Origin: Saprospira grandis str. Lewin
GTDB lineage: Bacteria; Bacteroidota; Bacteroidia; Chitinophagales; Saprospiraceae
DNA: 64,000 nucleotides
Assembly (NCBI RefSeq): GCF_000250635.1
Contig: NC_016940.1
Span: forward strand, 4,216,501-4,280,500
Direction of reading: 5' to 3'
Positions 8,157 to 17,667 of this stretch are shown here, in pieces; position 1 is the first letter of the stretch, and each line of letters opens with the position of its first letter. Under the pieces are notes generated by a model. The model was not told where the DNA came from. It saw only the letters and a list, made by a program, of their open reading frames with translations, and made no database searches. A program made the position numbers and the translations under genes.

Positions 8157-9233
8157 CTATTCGCTGTCTTTGGGCGCCTTGGGCTGCTGCAACTGTTTTT
8201 GCTGCATGAGCCAAGCTTGCTGCGCCTGAAAGGCTTTTAGTTTGGCTTGCTGCGCTCTTTTTCGGCTAGAGCGGGCTGCAAAAAGCGCCGTTAGCGAAAA
8301 GATAAGGCCCAGTAGAATATAGGGCCAAAGGTAAGCCATGCTCACCAAAGACTCCTTGAAATTGGTCCAACCCGTTTGCGCGCCCTCTGCCATCCGATTG
8401 CCAAAAGCAGCCTGCTGTACCTTTTCCTCTGGGTTCACCTCCTGGTAAAAGGTCAAGGTAATGCTGCTATGGGCCGATTTTTCTAGCATGAGGTTGACCG
8501 CCTGCTTGAGCAGCTCAATATCCTCCGTAATTTGGTCCAACTCTCTTTGAATAGGCAAAATAGCCTGAGCATCCTGCGCATTGCGCAGCAAACTCTCCAA
8601 ACGAGTTTTGGCCAAATACTTATTCTTCAAGCGGCTATCGAGCTCTACAAATTGGCCGCCCAAATCTTGGCGCCAAATGCGTTTTTCCCGAACCACTACA
8701 GAAAGCTCTCGCAGCTCCTCCAAAAAGATCTGGAAATTGCTGGGCGGAAGTTGTAGGACCAAAGTATTTTCTAGCTGCAAATCACTGCCCTTTTCTTCCT
8801 CAGAAAGAATTTCGGCCTGATAAGTAGCAGCTAACTCCTTGATTTTCTTATAGGCTTGCTCATAGTTGCGCACCCCAATCAAAACGGCCCCATTTTCAAT
8901 GGGCAATTTGGTCTTTTTGCTGGGCGCATCTTCCTGAAACAAGCTATCGGGAGCTTGGTTTTCTTTATCATCATATTGGGCCAAAATAGCCTTGACCTCC
9001 TCCTTGGCCGAAGCATCTAGGCTTAGGCTAAGGCGTTGTAATTGTACAGACTGGCTGCTACTATCAATGGTAGAAGCCTCCATTTTTCGGCTCCATTGCT
9101 TGAAGCGATAAGCCGTTTCTTGAGCTGCATTTTCTTTGGCCGCTTCTTGGGCCAAGGCCTCTTCGGTGGGAGGCGATTGACAGGCGGTCCAGAAAAAAGG
9201 CAGGGCTAAAAGTAAGTATGCTTTTTTATTCAT
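8157..9233 (-). CDS. DUF4349 lipoprotein
   Basis: The N-terminus is a lipoprotein signal (MNKKAYLLLALPFFWTAC, lipid-bearing Cys 18). A soluble domain of the DUF4349 type follows, with a long coiled-coil region (about residues 195-255, rich in L, E, Q, R). Near the C-terminus there is a membrane span (about residues 300-318, YLWPYILLGLIFSLTALFAA) and then a basic, Gln-rich tail. The arrangement is typical of this family: a cell-envelope protein of unknown role. It is a single gene flanked by GGGGCC repeats on both sides. Confidence 0.82.
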   Translation of the reverse strand: MNKKAYLLLALPFFWTACQSPPTEEALAQEAAKENAAQETAYRFKQWSRKMEASTIDSSSQSVQLQRLSLSLDASAKEEVKAILAQYDDKENQAPDSLFQEDAPSKKTKLPIENGAVLIGVRNYEQAYKKIKELAATYQAEILSEEEKGSDLQLENTLVLQLPPSNFQIFLEELRELSVVVREKRIWRQDLGGQFVELDSRLKNKYLAKTRLESLLRNAQDAQAILPIQRELDQITEDIELLKQAVNLMLEKSAHSSITLTFYQEVNPEEKVQQAAFGNRMAEGAQTGWTNFKESLVSMAYLWPYILLGLIFSLTALFAARSSRKRAQQAKLKAFQAQQAWLMQQKQLQQPKAPKDSE

Positions 9234-9271
9234 GCGATTTAGGCAATTAGCAGTGGAGAGATAGTTCCCTA

Positions 9272-9421
9272 GCGGCCAAAGGCCGAATGGCCTAGCGATG
9301 GTAGGCAGTGCGGCAAAGCCGCAGACCCAGCAAAAACTTGTTTTTTGCGCAGGGCCGAGCGAGTAGCGAGCTGCCGAACGTAGCGCCCGCAGCCCCTCTT
9401 AAAAGGGCTGCGGGAGGCCCC
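9272..9421 (-). repeat. GGGGCC repeat, minus orientation
   Basis: The GGGGCC end (9416-9421 on the minus strand) is 5 bases from the stop of the phosphohexomutase gene. The variable hairpin here is GCAAAAAACAAGTTTTTGC-like on the minus strand, very different in sequence from other copies but still complementary. Confidence 0.85.
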
Positions 9422-9426
9422 AAATC

Positions 9427-10830
9427 TTAGCCCTCTAAAAGAGCCGCTTTGGTAGCATCTAGGATTTGGCGCACCTCTTCATCGGTAGGCGCTTGGGCAT
9501 AGACCCGCAAAACGGGCTCGGTGCCAGAGGGGCGAATCATCACCCAAGCATCATCGCGTAGGTAAAACTTAAAGCCGTCAATATCCTCCACTTTTTGGAT
9601 CTTGTAGGGACCGAATTGGCTATAGCTGCCTGCCTTACAATTTTCTACAATCTGCCATTTTAGCTCATTGTTGAGGTGGAGATCATCGCGGTTAAAGGCA
9701 AAAGGACCAACCAACTCATAGATTTCGTCCATCAATTGGCTGAGGGTTTTGCCTGTTTTGGCCATAAACTCAAGGAGAATGAGGCCAATCCAGATGCCGT
9801 CTCTTTCGGGAATATGGCCCGTAGCGGCAATTCCACCCGATTCTTCTCCCCCAACGAGGACCTCCTCTTTGGTCATAATTTCGGCAATATATTTAAAGCC
9901 GATTTTGGTCACTTGGCAATCCAAGTTATAGAGTTCACAAAGTTTTTTCACTTTATCTGTTACCGAGAAAGTCACGACCACCTTGCCCGAAAGCCCTTTA
10001 TATTTGTGTAGGTAGTGAATGAGGAGCAACAAAATCTGATGCGAATCGACAAAGCGGCCCTCTTCATCATACATGCCGATGCGATCGGCATCGCCATCAT
10101 TGGCTAGGCCTGCGTTGAGTTCGGGCGTTTTGGCCAAAAGAGCAGAAAGCTCGCCTAGGTTACGGTGGATGGGCTCTGGAGCTTGGCCCATAAAGCTAGG
10201 ATTATAATCGCAATGCAATTCTGTTACGGCCGGAATCAATTGGCGAACCACATTTTGTCCAGCGCCATACATGGCATCATAAGCCAAATTGACAAAAGAA
10301 TTGTTGATGGCCTCGATATCAAAGGCCTTGCGGCAGTGCTCCACATACAACTTTTCGAGATCGATATATTCGATTTTGCCCTGAGCGACAAATTCTGCTT
10401 GGGTAGTGCTTGGGGTAGCGGGCACCTCATCGGCGATGCGGTCCTCTACCTCCGTCACTTCGGCGGGAATGCTGGGCCCACCATAAGCCGACTTTAATTT
10501 ATAGCCATTGTAGCTAGGAGGATTATGGCTGGCCGTGATGACCACGCCCATAAATGCCTTTTGCAAAACCACCCCTAAAGAAACCATGGGAGTAGAAACA
10601 AAGCCTTGGGCCAAATAGACCTTCAGGCCTTGGTCGGCAAAGATGCGGGCCGCCAAATCGGCGAACATGCTTCCTGCAAAACGGCAATCGTGTCCGAGCA
10701 CTACAGCTTGGCCACCTTCGGCCTTAATATATTGAGCGGTAGCTAGGGCTACTCTTTTGAGGTTATCGTTGGTGTACGTATCTGCGATGATGGCGCGCCA
10801 GCCATCGGTACCAAATTTAATCTTCGTCAT
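9427..10830 (-). CDS. Phosphoglucomutase/phosphomannomutase family protein
   Basis: An alpha-D-phosphohexomutase that moves phosphate between C6 and C1 of a hexose, linking glycolytic sugars to wall and polysaccharide precursors. The active-site serine is S101 in TASHNPPSYNGYK. The metal-binding loop is DGDADR (about residue 245), the sugar-binding loop is GGEESGG (about 330), and the phosphate-binding RPSGTEP is near the C-terminus. It starts with KFGTDGWRA, a signature of the group. Its length of 467 residues is normal. Whether glucose, mannose or glucosamine phosphate is preferred cannot be decided here; the surface polysaccharide genes at 52-57 kb are a plausible consumer. Confidence 0.92.
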   Translation of the reverse strand: MTKIKFGTDGWRAIIADTYTNDNLKRVALATAQYIKAEGGQAVVLGHDCRFAGSMFADLAARIFADQGLKVYLAQGFVSTPMVSLGVVLQKAFMGVVITASHNPPSYNGYKLKSAYGGPSIPAEVTEVEDRIADEVPATPSTTQAEFVAQGKIEYIDLEKLYVEHCRKAFDIEAINNSFVNLAYDAMYGAGQNVVRQLIPAVTELHCDYNPSFMGQAPEPIHRNLGELSALLAKTPELNAGLANDGDADRIGMYDEEGRFVDSHQILLLLIHYLHKYKGLSGKVVVTFSVTDKVKKLCELYNLDCQVTKIGFKYIAEIMTKEEVLVGGEESGGIAATGHIPERDGIWIGLILLEFMAKTGKTLSQLMDEIYELVGPFAFNRDDLHLNNELKWQIVENCKAGSYSQFGPYKIQKVEDIDGFKFYLRDDAWVMIRPSGTEPVLRVYAQAPTDEEVRQILDATKAALLEG

Positions 10831-11076
10831 CTTGGCTTTTTGTAAATCAAAATTGCTGGACCTCTTGGTCCTTGAAGGCGAAAGATAAATTTTTTTCTGA
10901 ACTCCTTAAAACCTAAAAGCCATCAATTAAAAATGAGGGGCTGAAAAGCCTTTTGAGAGCTCCTAAAAAGGTAAAAAATCACAGCGGGACAAAAAATAAT
11001 CCTTTAGATTAGGCAGCGCCTGTCACAGGCAGAGAACAATTCTATTTTTTTCTCACAGCTAAAACAACGCTAAAAA

Positions 11077-11589
11077 ATGAAAGTGACCACTGCATTCACG
11101 GCCCTAACGGCAGAAGTAAAACAACGATTGGACGAAGAGCTCAAGGGCGTATTGAGCGAAGCAGAGCATAAAGACTTTGTGAAATGGGTAAAACCCTATG
11201 AAGAATTTGGGTATCGTCAATTGGATGACATTTATCTTTTTGCGGAAGTAACCGTAGAGGGAGATGTTGAAGTAGAGGAGCTAGTTCCTAATTGTGTTGT
11301 AGACCAAGAAGACTGGTACAACTATGATGACGAGCCCGATATGCAAATTGATCCGGTTTATATACCCTTGAAGGCCCTTAGTCCCCAAATGCCGCTCTCG
11401 CTAACTGCTAACAACAGCTTTATTGTAGTGCTAAAAGCGGAAGGTAATCTGTGGGATGCTTGCAAGGAGCTCCCTTCTTGGATTTGGAATGACAAATGCT
11501 TTGAGTTCATGCTCAGTCTAAGTCTAAAAACCAAAACAGGCAAACAGTATGATGGCAGCACTGCCAGCCAAACTATTCGTTGGTCTTAA
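11077..11589 (+). CDS. Hypothetical protein, 170 aa
   Basis: A soluble, acidic protein without signal peptide or membrane span. The middle part is strongly acidic (around residues 75-100, with EDWYNYDDEPDMQ), and the C-terminal half looks beta-rich. I do not recognise a family. The ATG at 1077+10000 is preceded by an A-rich leader and a T-rich 240-bp gap with no other clear feature. A perfect palindromic terminator (11609-11645) follows 20 bases after the stop, supporting a single-gene transcript. Confidence 0.65.
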   Translation: MKVTTAFTALTAEVKQRLDEELKGVLSEAEHKDFVKWVKPYEEFGYRQLDDIYLFAEVTVEGDVEVEELVPNCVVDQEDWYNYDDEPDMQIDPVYIPLKALSPQMPLSLTANNSFIVVLKAEGNLWDACKELPSWIWNDKCFEFMLSLSLKTKTGKQYDGSTASQTIRWS

Positions 11590-11608
11590 TCTCTTGAGCT
11601 AAGCATAA

Positions 11609-11645
11609 AAAGGGCGCAAAACCTAGGTTTTGCGCCCTTTCTTTT
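11609..11645. terminator. Bidirectional terminator
   Basis: A perfect 32-bp palindrome AAAGGGCGCAAAACC / GGTTTTGCGCCCTTT, centred near 11624, has T-runs on the plus side and A-runs on the minus side. It can end the 170-aa gene and transcripts coming from the right. Confidence 0.9.
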
Positions 11646-11646
11646 T

Positions 11647-11818
11647 GGGGCCGAAGCGGTCCGTTTAGAGAGAAACCAAAAGATGAGCGGCCCAGCGATG
11701 TGGAGGGGGGGCCGCAGGCCAGACCGAGTTTTTTGGAGCGCTAGCGAGAAAAACGAAGGGCCGAGCGAATAGCGAGCCCCGCAACGTAGCGGCGGCCAGC
11801 TTGCTGGCCGCGGGCCCC
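11647..11818 (-). repeat. GGGGCC repeat, minus orientation
   Basis: The minus-strand unit starts GGGGCCCGCGGCC at 11818, 17 bases after the stop of the T9SS cargo gene. It carries a degenerate hairpin with TTTTTTGGAGCGCTAGCGAG and AAAAA arms. Confidence 0.8.
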
Positions 11819-11835
11819 AAATCCTTAAAAAAAGA

Positions 11836-12948
11836 CTAGCCCTTAATGAGCATCTGTTGATACAATTGGCCTTTTTCATCTTGGAGGCGGAGCAAATAAG
11901 GGCCCGCGGGCAAATTGGCCAGCGAAATAGCCGTTCCGTTCTGCCATTGGCCAGTTTGTAAGAGTTGGCCCTGCAAATTATAGAGTTGGTAGGGCGCCTG
12001 CAAAAGCTCGAGCTCTAGATAAACCGCATTTTGGGCGGGCTGAGGATAGAGGCGAAACTCTTGTACGCTCAAGCTTTGCACCGCAGTTCCAATCTGTCTT
12101 TGGCCTTTAAATTCGGCAGCTTCTACGGCTTGATTATCCTTATTGGTGGTGAGTCTGGCCAGGGGCATGCCCTCATTTTCGGCAATAAAGCTAAACTGCT
12201 CCGTGGTATCAGTGAGCGGGAAAGGCAATTGGCCTGCAATTGTGCTACTGATGTCCTGCCAACCCGCGCCAAAAGGCGTCACAAAATAGGCTTCAATTTG
12301 CACATCCGAGTAATTGACCGTATGCTGGCGCAAAACGGTATAGCTGCTATCGGGCAGTTGGCAAGTGCCAAAAGCATCCACCTCCGACTCATAGTCACCT
12401 TCTAGGTTAATGCGGATCGAATCGGGATCGATGGGTAAATTCATAGAATCGATAAAGGGGCGCAGGCCGGGCACGCTATCAATATGTTCTGAAATAAGCA
12501 TTTGGTAGCTATCGGTATAGCTGTCTCCATAATTGAGGGGGGCACGTTGAATCTCTAGGGGGTCATTAAACAGGCCTGAAAAGGCGATTGTACCAAAGCC
12601 CAGCGCGCCAGCTACATACTCCATTTTTGTGCTACTGATATCAATAAACACCTGAGCTTGGCCAAAAAAGGGCTGTTGAATATCGGCGGTGGGAAAATCG
12701 GGGCGGTTGGCGGCTTCTACACTATCGCGGCTAAAGGTTTCGGTCCGCAAAGAGGTAAAATTCCAAGTTTGGGCCTGATTAGAAGCGGGGGTAATGGCTA
12801 GTGCCAGGGAGTCGAAACTACTGAGGCTAGTTGATCGTTCAAAGACATCGCCAGCGGCGGGAAAAATCGAATTAGAGAGAGTGGGCTGGGCAAAAAGAGC
12901 CAAGCTAGGCAGGGCCAAAAAGGCCCAGAGAAGTAGTGATTTTCTCAT
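11836..12948 (-). CDS. Secreted protein with T9SS type A sorting domain
   Basis: The protein has a Sec signal peptide (residues 1-20, RKSLLLWAFLALPSLALFAQ) and a beta-rich central part of about 270 residues. The C-terminal domain is a type A sorting signal of the type IX secretion system: FRLYPQPAQNAVYLEL starts it, then LYNLQGQLLQTGQW, then LPAGPYLLRL, ending in QQMLIKG. Such proteins cross the outer membrane through T9SS and are released or attached to the surface. The central part is not recognised; no catalytic motif is visible. It is divergent from lpxD, with 90 bases between starts. Confidence 0.85.
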   Translation of the reverse strand: MRKSLLLWAFLALPSLALFAQPTLSNSIFPAAGDVFERSTSLSSFDSLALAITPASNQAQTWNFTSLRTETFSRDSVEAANRPDFPTADIQQPFFGQAQVFIDISSTKMEYVAGALGFGTIAFSGLFNDPLEIQRAPLNYGDSYTDSYQMLISEHIDSVPGLRPFIDSMNLPIDPDSIRINLEGDYESEVDAFGTCQLPDSSYTVLRQHTVNYSDVQIEAYFVTPFGAGWQDISSTIAGQLPFPLTDTTEQFSFIAENEGMPLARLTTNKDNQAVEAAEFKGQRQIGTAVQSLSVQEFRLYPQPAQNAVYLELELLQAPYQLYNLQGQLLQTGQWQNGTAISLANLPAGPYLLRLQDEKGQLYQQMLIKG

Positions 12949-13082
12949 CCTTTCCTAAATTTTAGTTCACGTTATAGAATCTACTAAGATAAGATTATCT
13001 CATTGAAAAATCTCTTTTTGTTTTTTGGCGGCAAAAATTGCATATTAGGGCGCATTTTTCCACCATTCAATCTATCTGCATA

Positions 13083-14138
13083 ATGAAATCTGTTTCTGCT
13101 GCCGAATTGGCCCATTTGCTCGACGCTAAAATTGAAGGCGACCCCAATGTTCGGGTCCATAAACCCGCCAAAATTGAGGAGGGCGAGCCTGGTGCCATTA
13201 GCTTTTTGGGCAACCCCAAATACGAATCTTACCTTTATAATTGTGCCTCCTCTATTGTTTTGGTGGGGCTTGACTTTGAGCCGCAGGCGCCAGTTTCGGC
13301 CACCTTGCTGCGTGTAAAAGACGTTTATGCCAGCCTTAGCTTTTTGCTACAGCATTTTCAGGCTGCCCAGGCGGAGGCTCCTGCGGCCCAGCAGATTTCG
13401 CCTCAGGCCGTCATTGATCCTTCGGCAAAGGTTGCAGAAGGTGCAGAAGTGGGCGCTTTGGCCTATGTTGGCCCCAATGTAGTCATTGAGGCGGGCGCAA
13501 AAATTTATCCGCAGGCCTATATTGGCGCAGATGTAAAAATTGGAGCAGGCAGTATCATTGAGCCTGGCGTTCGCATTTTGAAGGGCTGTCAAATTGGCCA
13601 AAACTGTATCATTCATGCCAACTCCGTAATTGGTTCCGATGGCTTTGGCTTTGCGCCTCAGGCCGATGGCAGCTATGAGAAGATTCCACAACTGGGGATT
13701 GTCATTCTAGAAGATCAGGTAGAAGTGGGGGCCAATACGGTGATTGACCGTGCCACCATGGGGCAAACCCTAATTAAGCAGGGGGTAAAGCTCGACAACC
13801 TCATCCAAATTGCTCATAATGTAGAGATTGGGAAGCATACCGCCGTGGCTGCTCAGGCGGGCATTGCGGGCAGCACCAAGGTGGGCGAAAACTGCCTTAT
13901 TGGTGGACAGGTGGGGCTGGTTGGCCACATCCAATTGGCCAAGGGCACAAAAATTCAGGCCCAAAGTGGGATCAACAAGAGCGTAAAAAAGGAGAACCAG
14001 GCGCTCTTTGGCTCCCCGGCTCTCCCTTATAATGATTTCTTGCGCTCTCAAGCGGTCTTCAAGCAGTTGCCCCGCCTCCAAAAAGAGGTCAATGCACTTA
14101 GAAAAGCCCTAAAGGCCCTGCAAGAAAAAGAAGACTAA
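13083..14138 (+). CDS. lpxD: UDP-3-O-(3-hydroxyacyl)glucosamine N-acyltransferase
   Basis: The third enzyme of lipid A synthesis: it adds the N-linked 3-hydroxyacyl chain to UDP-3-O-acylglucosamine. An N-terminal uridine-binding domain comes first (GEPGAISFLGNPKY, about residues 37-50). A left-handed beta-helix of hexapeptide repeats follows (about residues 100-300), then a C-terminal helix. The catalytic histidine lies in LDNLIQIAHNVEIG, and GSDGFGFA matches the acyl-carrier-protein/acyl binding loop. I chose the ATG at 13083 (MKSVSAAEL), which gives a normal 351 residues; an upstream TTG at 13038 would add 15. It converges on the TPM gene, with stops overlapping by four bases. Confidence 0.93.
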   Translation: MKSVSAAELAHLLDAKIEGDPNVRVHKPAKIEEGEPGAISFLGNPKYESYLYNCASSIVLVGLDFEPQAPVSATLLRVKDVYASLSFLLQHFQAAQAEAPAAQQISPQAVIDPSAKVAEGAEVGALAYVGPNVVIEAGAKIYPQAYIGADVKIGAGSIIEPGVRILKGCQIGQNCIIHANSVIGSDGFGFAPQADGSYEKIPQLGIVILEDQVEVGANTVIDRATMGQTLIKQGVKLDNLIQIAHNVEIGKHTAVAAQAGIAGSTKVGENCLIGGQVGLVGHIQLAKGTKIQAQSGINKSVKKENQALFGSPALPYNDFLRSQAVFKQLPRLQKEVNALRKALKALQEKED

Positions 14139-14596
14139 GCCTTAGAAATTTCATCAGGCAATTCGTTCTGATCGTCATCTCCAGCATGTGGAAAATGGGC
14201 CTTGAGTTGCTCGCCAGTTTGTAAAATGGCAGCCTTGAGGCCTTCTAAAAATTGCTTTTTCTGAAAAGCCGTATGCAAATTATCCCGAATTTCATCCCAG
14301 AAATTAGCGGGAACCACCGCATTGATGCCCTGATCGGCCACAATGGCAAATTTGTGCTGCTCATAGGCCAGATAAAACAAGACCCCATTTTGCTGCTTGG
14401 TTTTTTGCATTTCTAGTTCCTTAAAACAGACTAGAGCACGGGCAAAAGCATCTTCTCCCTTAAATTTGGGTTCTACATGTACTCGAATTTCCCCAGAGCT
14501 TTTAGCTTCGGCCTCTCGGATGGCCGCAATCAATTGGTCTTCCTCTTCTGGCTTAAAAAAATGCTTGGGTTGCTTACTTAAGAATGGTATTTTCAT
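14135..14596 (-). CDS. TPM domain protein
   Basis: A 153-residue protein of the TPM (TLP18.3/Psb32/MOLO-1) domain family. Visible features are SSGEIRVHVEPK near residue 33, VLFYLAYEQHKFAIVADQGIN near 80-100 (written with its core FAIVADQGIN), and a final helix. Unlike many relatives it has no signal peptide or membrane anchor, so it is probably cytoplasmic. The ATG at 14596 (MKIPFLSKQP) is chosen because sequence further upstream is GGGGCC repeat. Its exact role is unknown; the family has been linked to phosphatase-like or envelope functions. Confidence 0.78.
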   Translation of the reverse strand: MKIPFLSKQPKHFFKPEEEDQLIAAIREAEAKSSGEIRVHVEPKFKGEDAFARALVCFKELEMQKTKQQNGVLFYLAYEQHKFAIVADQGINAVVPANFWDEIRDNLHTAFQKKQFLEGLKAAILQTGEQLKAHFPHAGDDDQNELPDEISKA

Positions 14597-14618
14597 AGGA
14601 TTATTTTTTTGTTTTTTT

Positions 14619-14738
14619 GGGGCCTCCGCCTCCCTTCGGTCGTCGGCGCTACGTTTCGCAGCTCGCAAGCCTGCTCGGCCCTTCGCCGCCTTCAGCGGCT
14701 CGGTCTGGCCTGCGGCCACTGCTCCACATCGCTAGGCC
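14619..14738 (+). repeat. GGGGCC repeat, plus orientation
   Basis: It starts GGGGCCTCCGCC after a T-run and ends CACATCGCTAGGCC. The variable hairpin is GCCGCCTTCAGCGGC. It fills the gap between glpD and the TPM gene. Confidence 0.85.
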
Positions 14739-14761
14739 AATAGGGCCAAAAACTTTTATAG

Positions 14762-16426
14762 TTAGGCAAAATCTACGGCTTGCATATAGGCTTGTTGTAG
14801 TTCTTGCATTTGCAATTGCAATTCTGAGGGCCCCCAATTAAAGTATTTGAGCATGCGCTGCATCACTTTGGGGTATTCGGCAATAATAGCGGCCCGTTCG
14901 AAATAGAGCTTGCCTGTTCTGCGGATAAAGAAATCGGCCAAACTGCCCACACTTTCGTATTCTAGGGCATATTGCAGCTCGGCAAAGAGCAGGCGATCGG
15001 CTGGATTTTGGACCTCGGCATGTAGGGCAAAGGCATTTTCTAGAATAAGGTCCAGATTGGCCCCATAGCGTCTAGCCAAGCGACCAATTTGCTCTGGGCT
15101 GGCCGAAATCTGCTTGGCCTCTCCCACTCTTAACTGAATAAAGCGGTCAAACTCTTCTTCGCTGGCAAAATCGCCTCCGCTCAAGACCAATTTTTCGGTT
15201 TGGCAGCTGGCTTCGATTCCTAGGCGCTTCACAATTTGGTCCACCACTCTTTCGGCCATTTTGCGGTAGCCAGTCAGTTTTCCACCGGCAATAGAAATGA
15301 GGCCAGAAGAGGCATAAAAAATCTCATCTTTTCTAGACAGCTCCGAGGCCGACTTACCATCTTCATGAATCAGGGGCCGCAAACCCGCCCAAGAAGAGTC
15401 GATATCATCTTCCGTTAGAGGGTGTTCGGGAAACATTTCCTTACAGGCGGCCAAAATATAATCCACATCGGCTTGTTCGCTGCGGGGGCTATCAATGGCT
15501 CCTTTATAATCGGTGTCGGTAGTACCGATATAAGTACAATTCTCTCTAGGAATGGCAAAAATCATTCGACCATCTTGGCGCACATCAAAATAGACGGCCT
15601 GTTGGATGGGCAGGCGCTGCCGATCGACCACCAGATGCACTCCTTTTGATAAATGTAGGCGTTTGCCCTCTACCCCATCGGCATCTTTGGCGCGGAGTTC
15701 ATCCACCCAAGGGCCTGTAGCATTGACTACATGTTTGGCCTTGAGTTCATACTCTTCCTCCAAGATATAATCGCGAATAGCTGCTCCTGTGACTTGTCCA
15801 TTTTCATCATAGGTAAAGTTGAGCATTTCGCTATGATTGAGGGCCAAAGCACCCTGTTCTACGGCCGTTTTGATTAGCTCAATGGTCAGGCGGGCATCAT
15901 CTGTTCGATATTCGTAATACATGGCTCCAGCCTTAACAATACCTTGAGGCAAAAGGGGTTCTGCTGCTAGGGTTTCCTCTTTGCTCAGCATTTGGCGGGC
16001 CTCTGTTTTGTTCACTTTGGCCAGGCGGTCATACACCCAAAGCGCCAAAGAGCTCGACCATTTTCCCAAAGAGCCCTCTTCTATAATAGGAAGGAGCATT
16101 TTTTCGGGCCGAACAATATGACGGGCATTATGGTGTACAATGGCTCGTTCTAGGCCCACTTCACGGACCAAGCCCAGCTCCAATTGCTTAAGATAGCGCA
16201 AACCGCCATGAATAAGCTTTGTCGAGCGACTGCTGGTTCCCCAAGCAAAATCATTTTTTTCGACCAATACCACCGAAAGTCCTCGGCTAGCGGCATCTAG
16301 AGCAATGCCGGCCCCAGTGGCCCCACCACCAACCACTAAAAGGTCGTAGGTTTTATCATGCGTAGTTAATAAATAACGGGCGCGTTCTTTTACAGAAAAT
16401 TTATGAGTAGACGTTTTTGGCTGCAT
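14762..16426 (-). CDS. glpD: Aerobic glycerol-3-phosphate dehydrogenase
   Basis: A FAD enzyme at the membrane that oxidises glycerol-3-phosphate to dihydroxyacetone phosphate and feeds electrons to quinone. The FAD-binding GGGATGAGIALD begins at residue 33, SRSTKLIHGGLRYL (about 66-79) is a family signature, and HVVNATGPWVDEL follows in the middle. SIAGGKLTGYR lies near residue 375, and the C-terminal GlpA/D helical domain follows. The length of 554 residues is normal. No glycerol kinase or facilitator gene is adjacent. The next gene upstream (STAS regulator) is divergent. Confidence 0.94.
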   Translation of the reverse strand: MQPKTSTHKFSVKERARYLLTTHDKTYDLLVVGGGATGAGIALDAASRGLSVVLVEKNDFAWGTSSRSTKLIHGGLRYLKQLELGLVREVGLERAIVHHNARHIVRPEKMLLPIIEEGSLGKWSSSLALWVYDRLAKVNKTEARQMLSKEETLAAEPLLPQGIVKAGAMYYEYRTDDARLTIELIKTAVEQGALALNHSEMLNFTYDENGQVTGAAIRDYILEEEYELKAKHVVNATGPWVDELRAKDADGVEGKRLHLSKGVHLVVDRQRLPIQQAVYFDVRQDGRMIFAIPRENCTYIGTTDTDYKGAIDSPRSEQADVDYILAACKEMFPEHPLTEDDIDSSWAGLRPLIHEDGKSASELSRKDEIFYASSGLISIAGGKLTGYRKMAERVVDQIVKRLGIEASCQTEKLVLSGGDFASEEEFDRFIQLRVGEAKQISASPEQIGRLARRYGANLDLILENAFALHAEVQNPADRLLFAELQYALEYESVGSLADFFIRRTGKLYFERAAIIAEYPKVMQRMLKYFNWGPSELQLQMQELQQAYMQAVDFA

Positions 16427-16598
16427 AACTAATTTTGGTAAAACAAAGAATTCATCTTCCTCAGTAAGTTAAGGAACTAGTAGAAAAAGCCGAATAAGTA
16501 GCCCTTTTTTTTTAGCGGACTTCTCTCTATCTGATTCGGGATTATACAGTAAAAACAACAGGCATTAGAGGCAAAAAAACAACAATAAACAGCAAGTT

Positions 16599-17600
16599 GT
16601 GACGAACAAAACTAAAAAACAATATTTAGTTACAACCAGTGCCACCGAAATTAAATTCTATTTTTTTAAGAACTTTCCTCCTAATGCTTATATTATGTGG
16701 CATTTTCAAAACAAAACAGTCAATAGCATGGGAAAACAAAAGACCTACTCTGCCGCCTTATACAGGCAGCTATTTTTTTATAGCGAGGAAGAAAGCCAGT
16801 TGATCAATTCGGCCAGTAAAAATATTGATCAGGAAGGGGTCGATTGGACCTTTAAGGAAATTACTAGTTGGATGGAAGAAGGCCCCTACAGCAATTCTTT
16901 TACCCAACAGATGGTAGAAATGACTCGGAGCGGAAAATCTGAGATTTGGAAAGATATGGCCGCAGGTTCTTTTAATGATGATTATGTAGAACGCCAAACA
17001 GAGGCCCGCTGGTTGTTTTTGCGTTCTGGCGTTAGTCTAGAAGCTTTTACGGCCATGATTGCTAAATTTCATGAGCTCATTTTTCAGGTTTTCATGAAAT
17101 ACAATACGCCCACTCCCGAATTGGTCCGGGCCCTCAAGGGCTTTGCCCAGATAGATCTCAGCATTGTCTCCGAAGTTTATCGACAAAAAGCAATTAACGA
17201 TTTAGAGGAGCAAAATGAGGCCCTCAAGCAGTTATCGACTCCTATTGCTCAAATTTGGCAGGGGATTTTACTCTTGCCTTTGGTGGGCTTTATTGATTCT
17301 AAACGGGCCAAAGATGTTATGGAGGCCATGTTGGAAGAAATTGCCAAGAGTCAGGCTAAATTTTTCATTTTAGACATCAGTGGGGTGGCTATTGTGGATA
17401 CTGCCGTCGCCAATCACCTCATCAAGATGACCAAGGCTGCTCGCTTGATGGGCAGTGAATGCATGATTTCTGGCGTTTCTGGTCCCATCGCCCAAACCAT
17501 TGTCGAGCTGGGCATTGCCATTGATGAAATTCGGACCACGGGCAGCATGCGAGATGCCCTCCGCTTGGCTATCCAAGAAGGCGGCACAGCCATCGTTTAA
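16599..17600 (+). CDS. RsbR-like STAS domain stress regulator
   Basis: The C-terminal half (about residues 215-325) is a STAS domain of the RsbR type, with FILDISGVAIVDTAVANHLI and the conserved CMISGVSGPIAQTIVELGI region; serines or threonines in these two loops are the usual phosphorylation sites. The N-terminal half is helical and may be a globin-like or other sensor. In known systems RsbR and RsbS form stressosomes that hold back a switch kinase. No rsbS, rsbT or rsbU lies beside it. The start is uncertain: GTG at 16599, or ATG at 16695 or 16728. A terminator follows. Confidence 0.8.
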   Translation: MTNKTKKQYLVTTSATEIKFYFFKNFPPNAYIMWHFQNKTVNSMGKQKTYSAALYRQLFFYSEEESQLINSASKNIDQEGVDWTFKEITSWMEEGPYSNSFTQQMVEMTRSGKSEIWKDMAAGSFNDDYVERQTEARWLFLRSGVSLEAFTAMIAKFHELIFQVFMKYNTPTPELVRALKGFAQIDLSIVSEVYRQKAINDLEEQNEALKQLSTPIAQIWQGILLLPLVGFIDSKRAKDVMEAMLEEIAKSQAKFFILDISGVAIVDTAVANHLIKMTKAARLMGSECMISGVSGPIAQTIVELGIAIDEIRTTGSMRDALRLAIQEGGTAIV

Positions 17601-17629
17601 GTTGATCCCCTTGCTATTCCCCTATTGAT

Positions 17630-17667
17630 AACTCCTCATCTTTTTTTGGATGAGGGGTTATTTTTTT
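17630..17667 (+). terminator. Rho-independent terminator
   Basis: A stem AACTCCTCATC / GATGAGGGGTT (17630-17659, one G:T pair) is followed by ATTTTTTT. The GGGGCC repeat starts at the next base, 17668. Confidence 0.88.

Noticed and set aside
13038-13082. Upstream TTG start for lpxD
   Set aside because: It would add 15 residues before the usual LpxD start. The ATG at 13083 gives a normal length.
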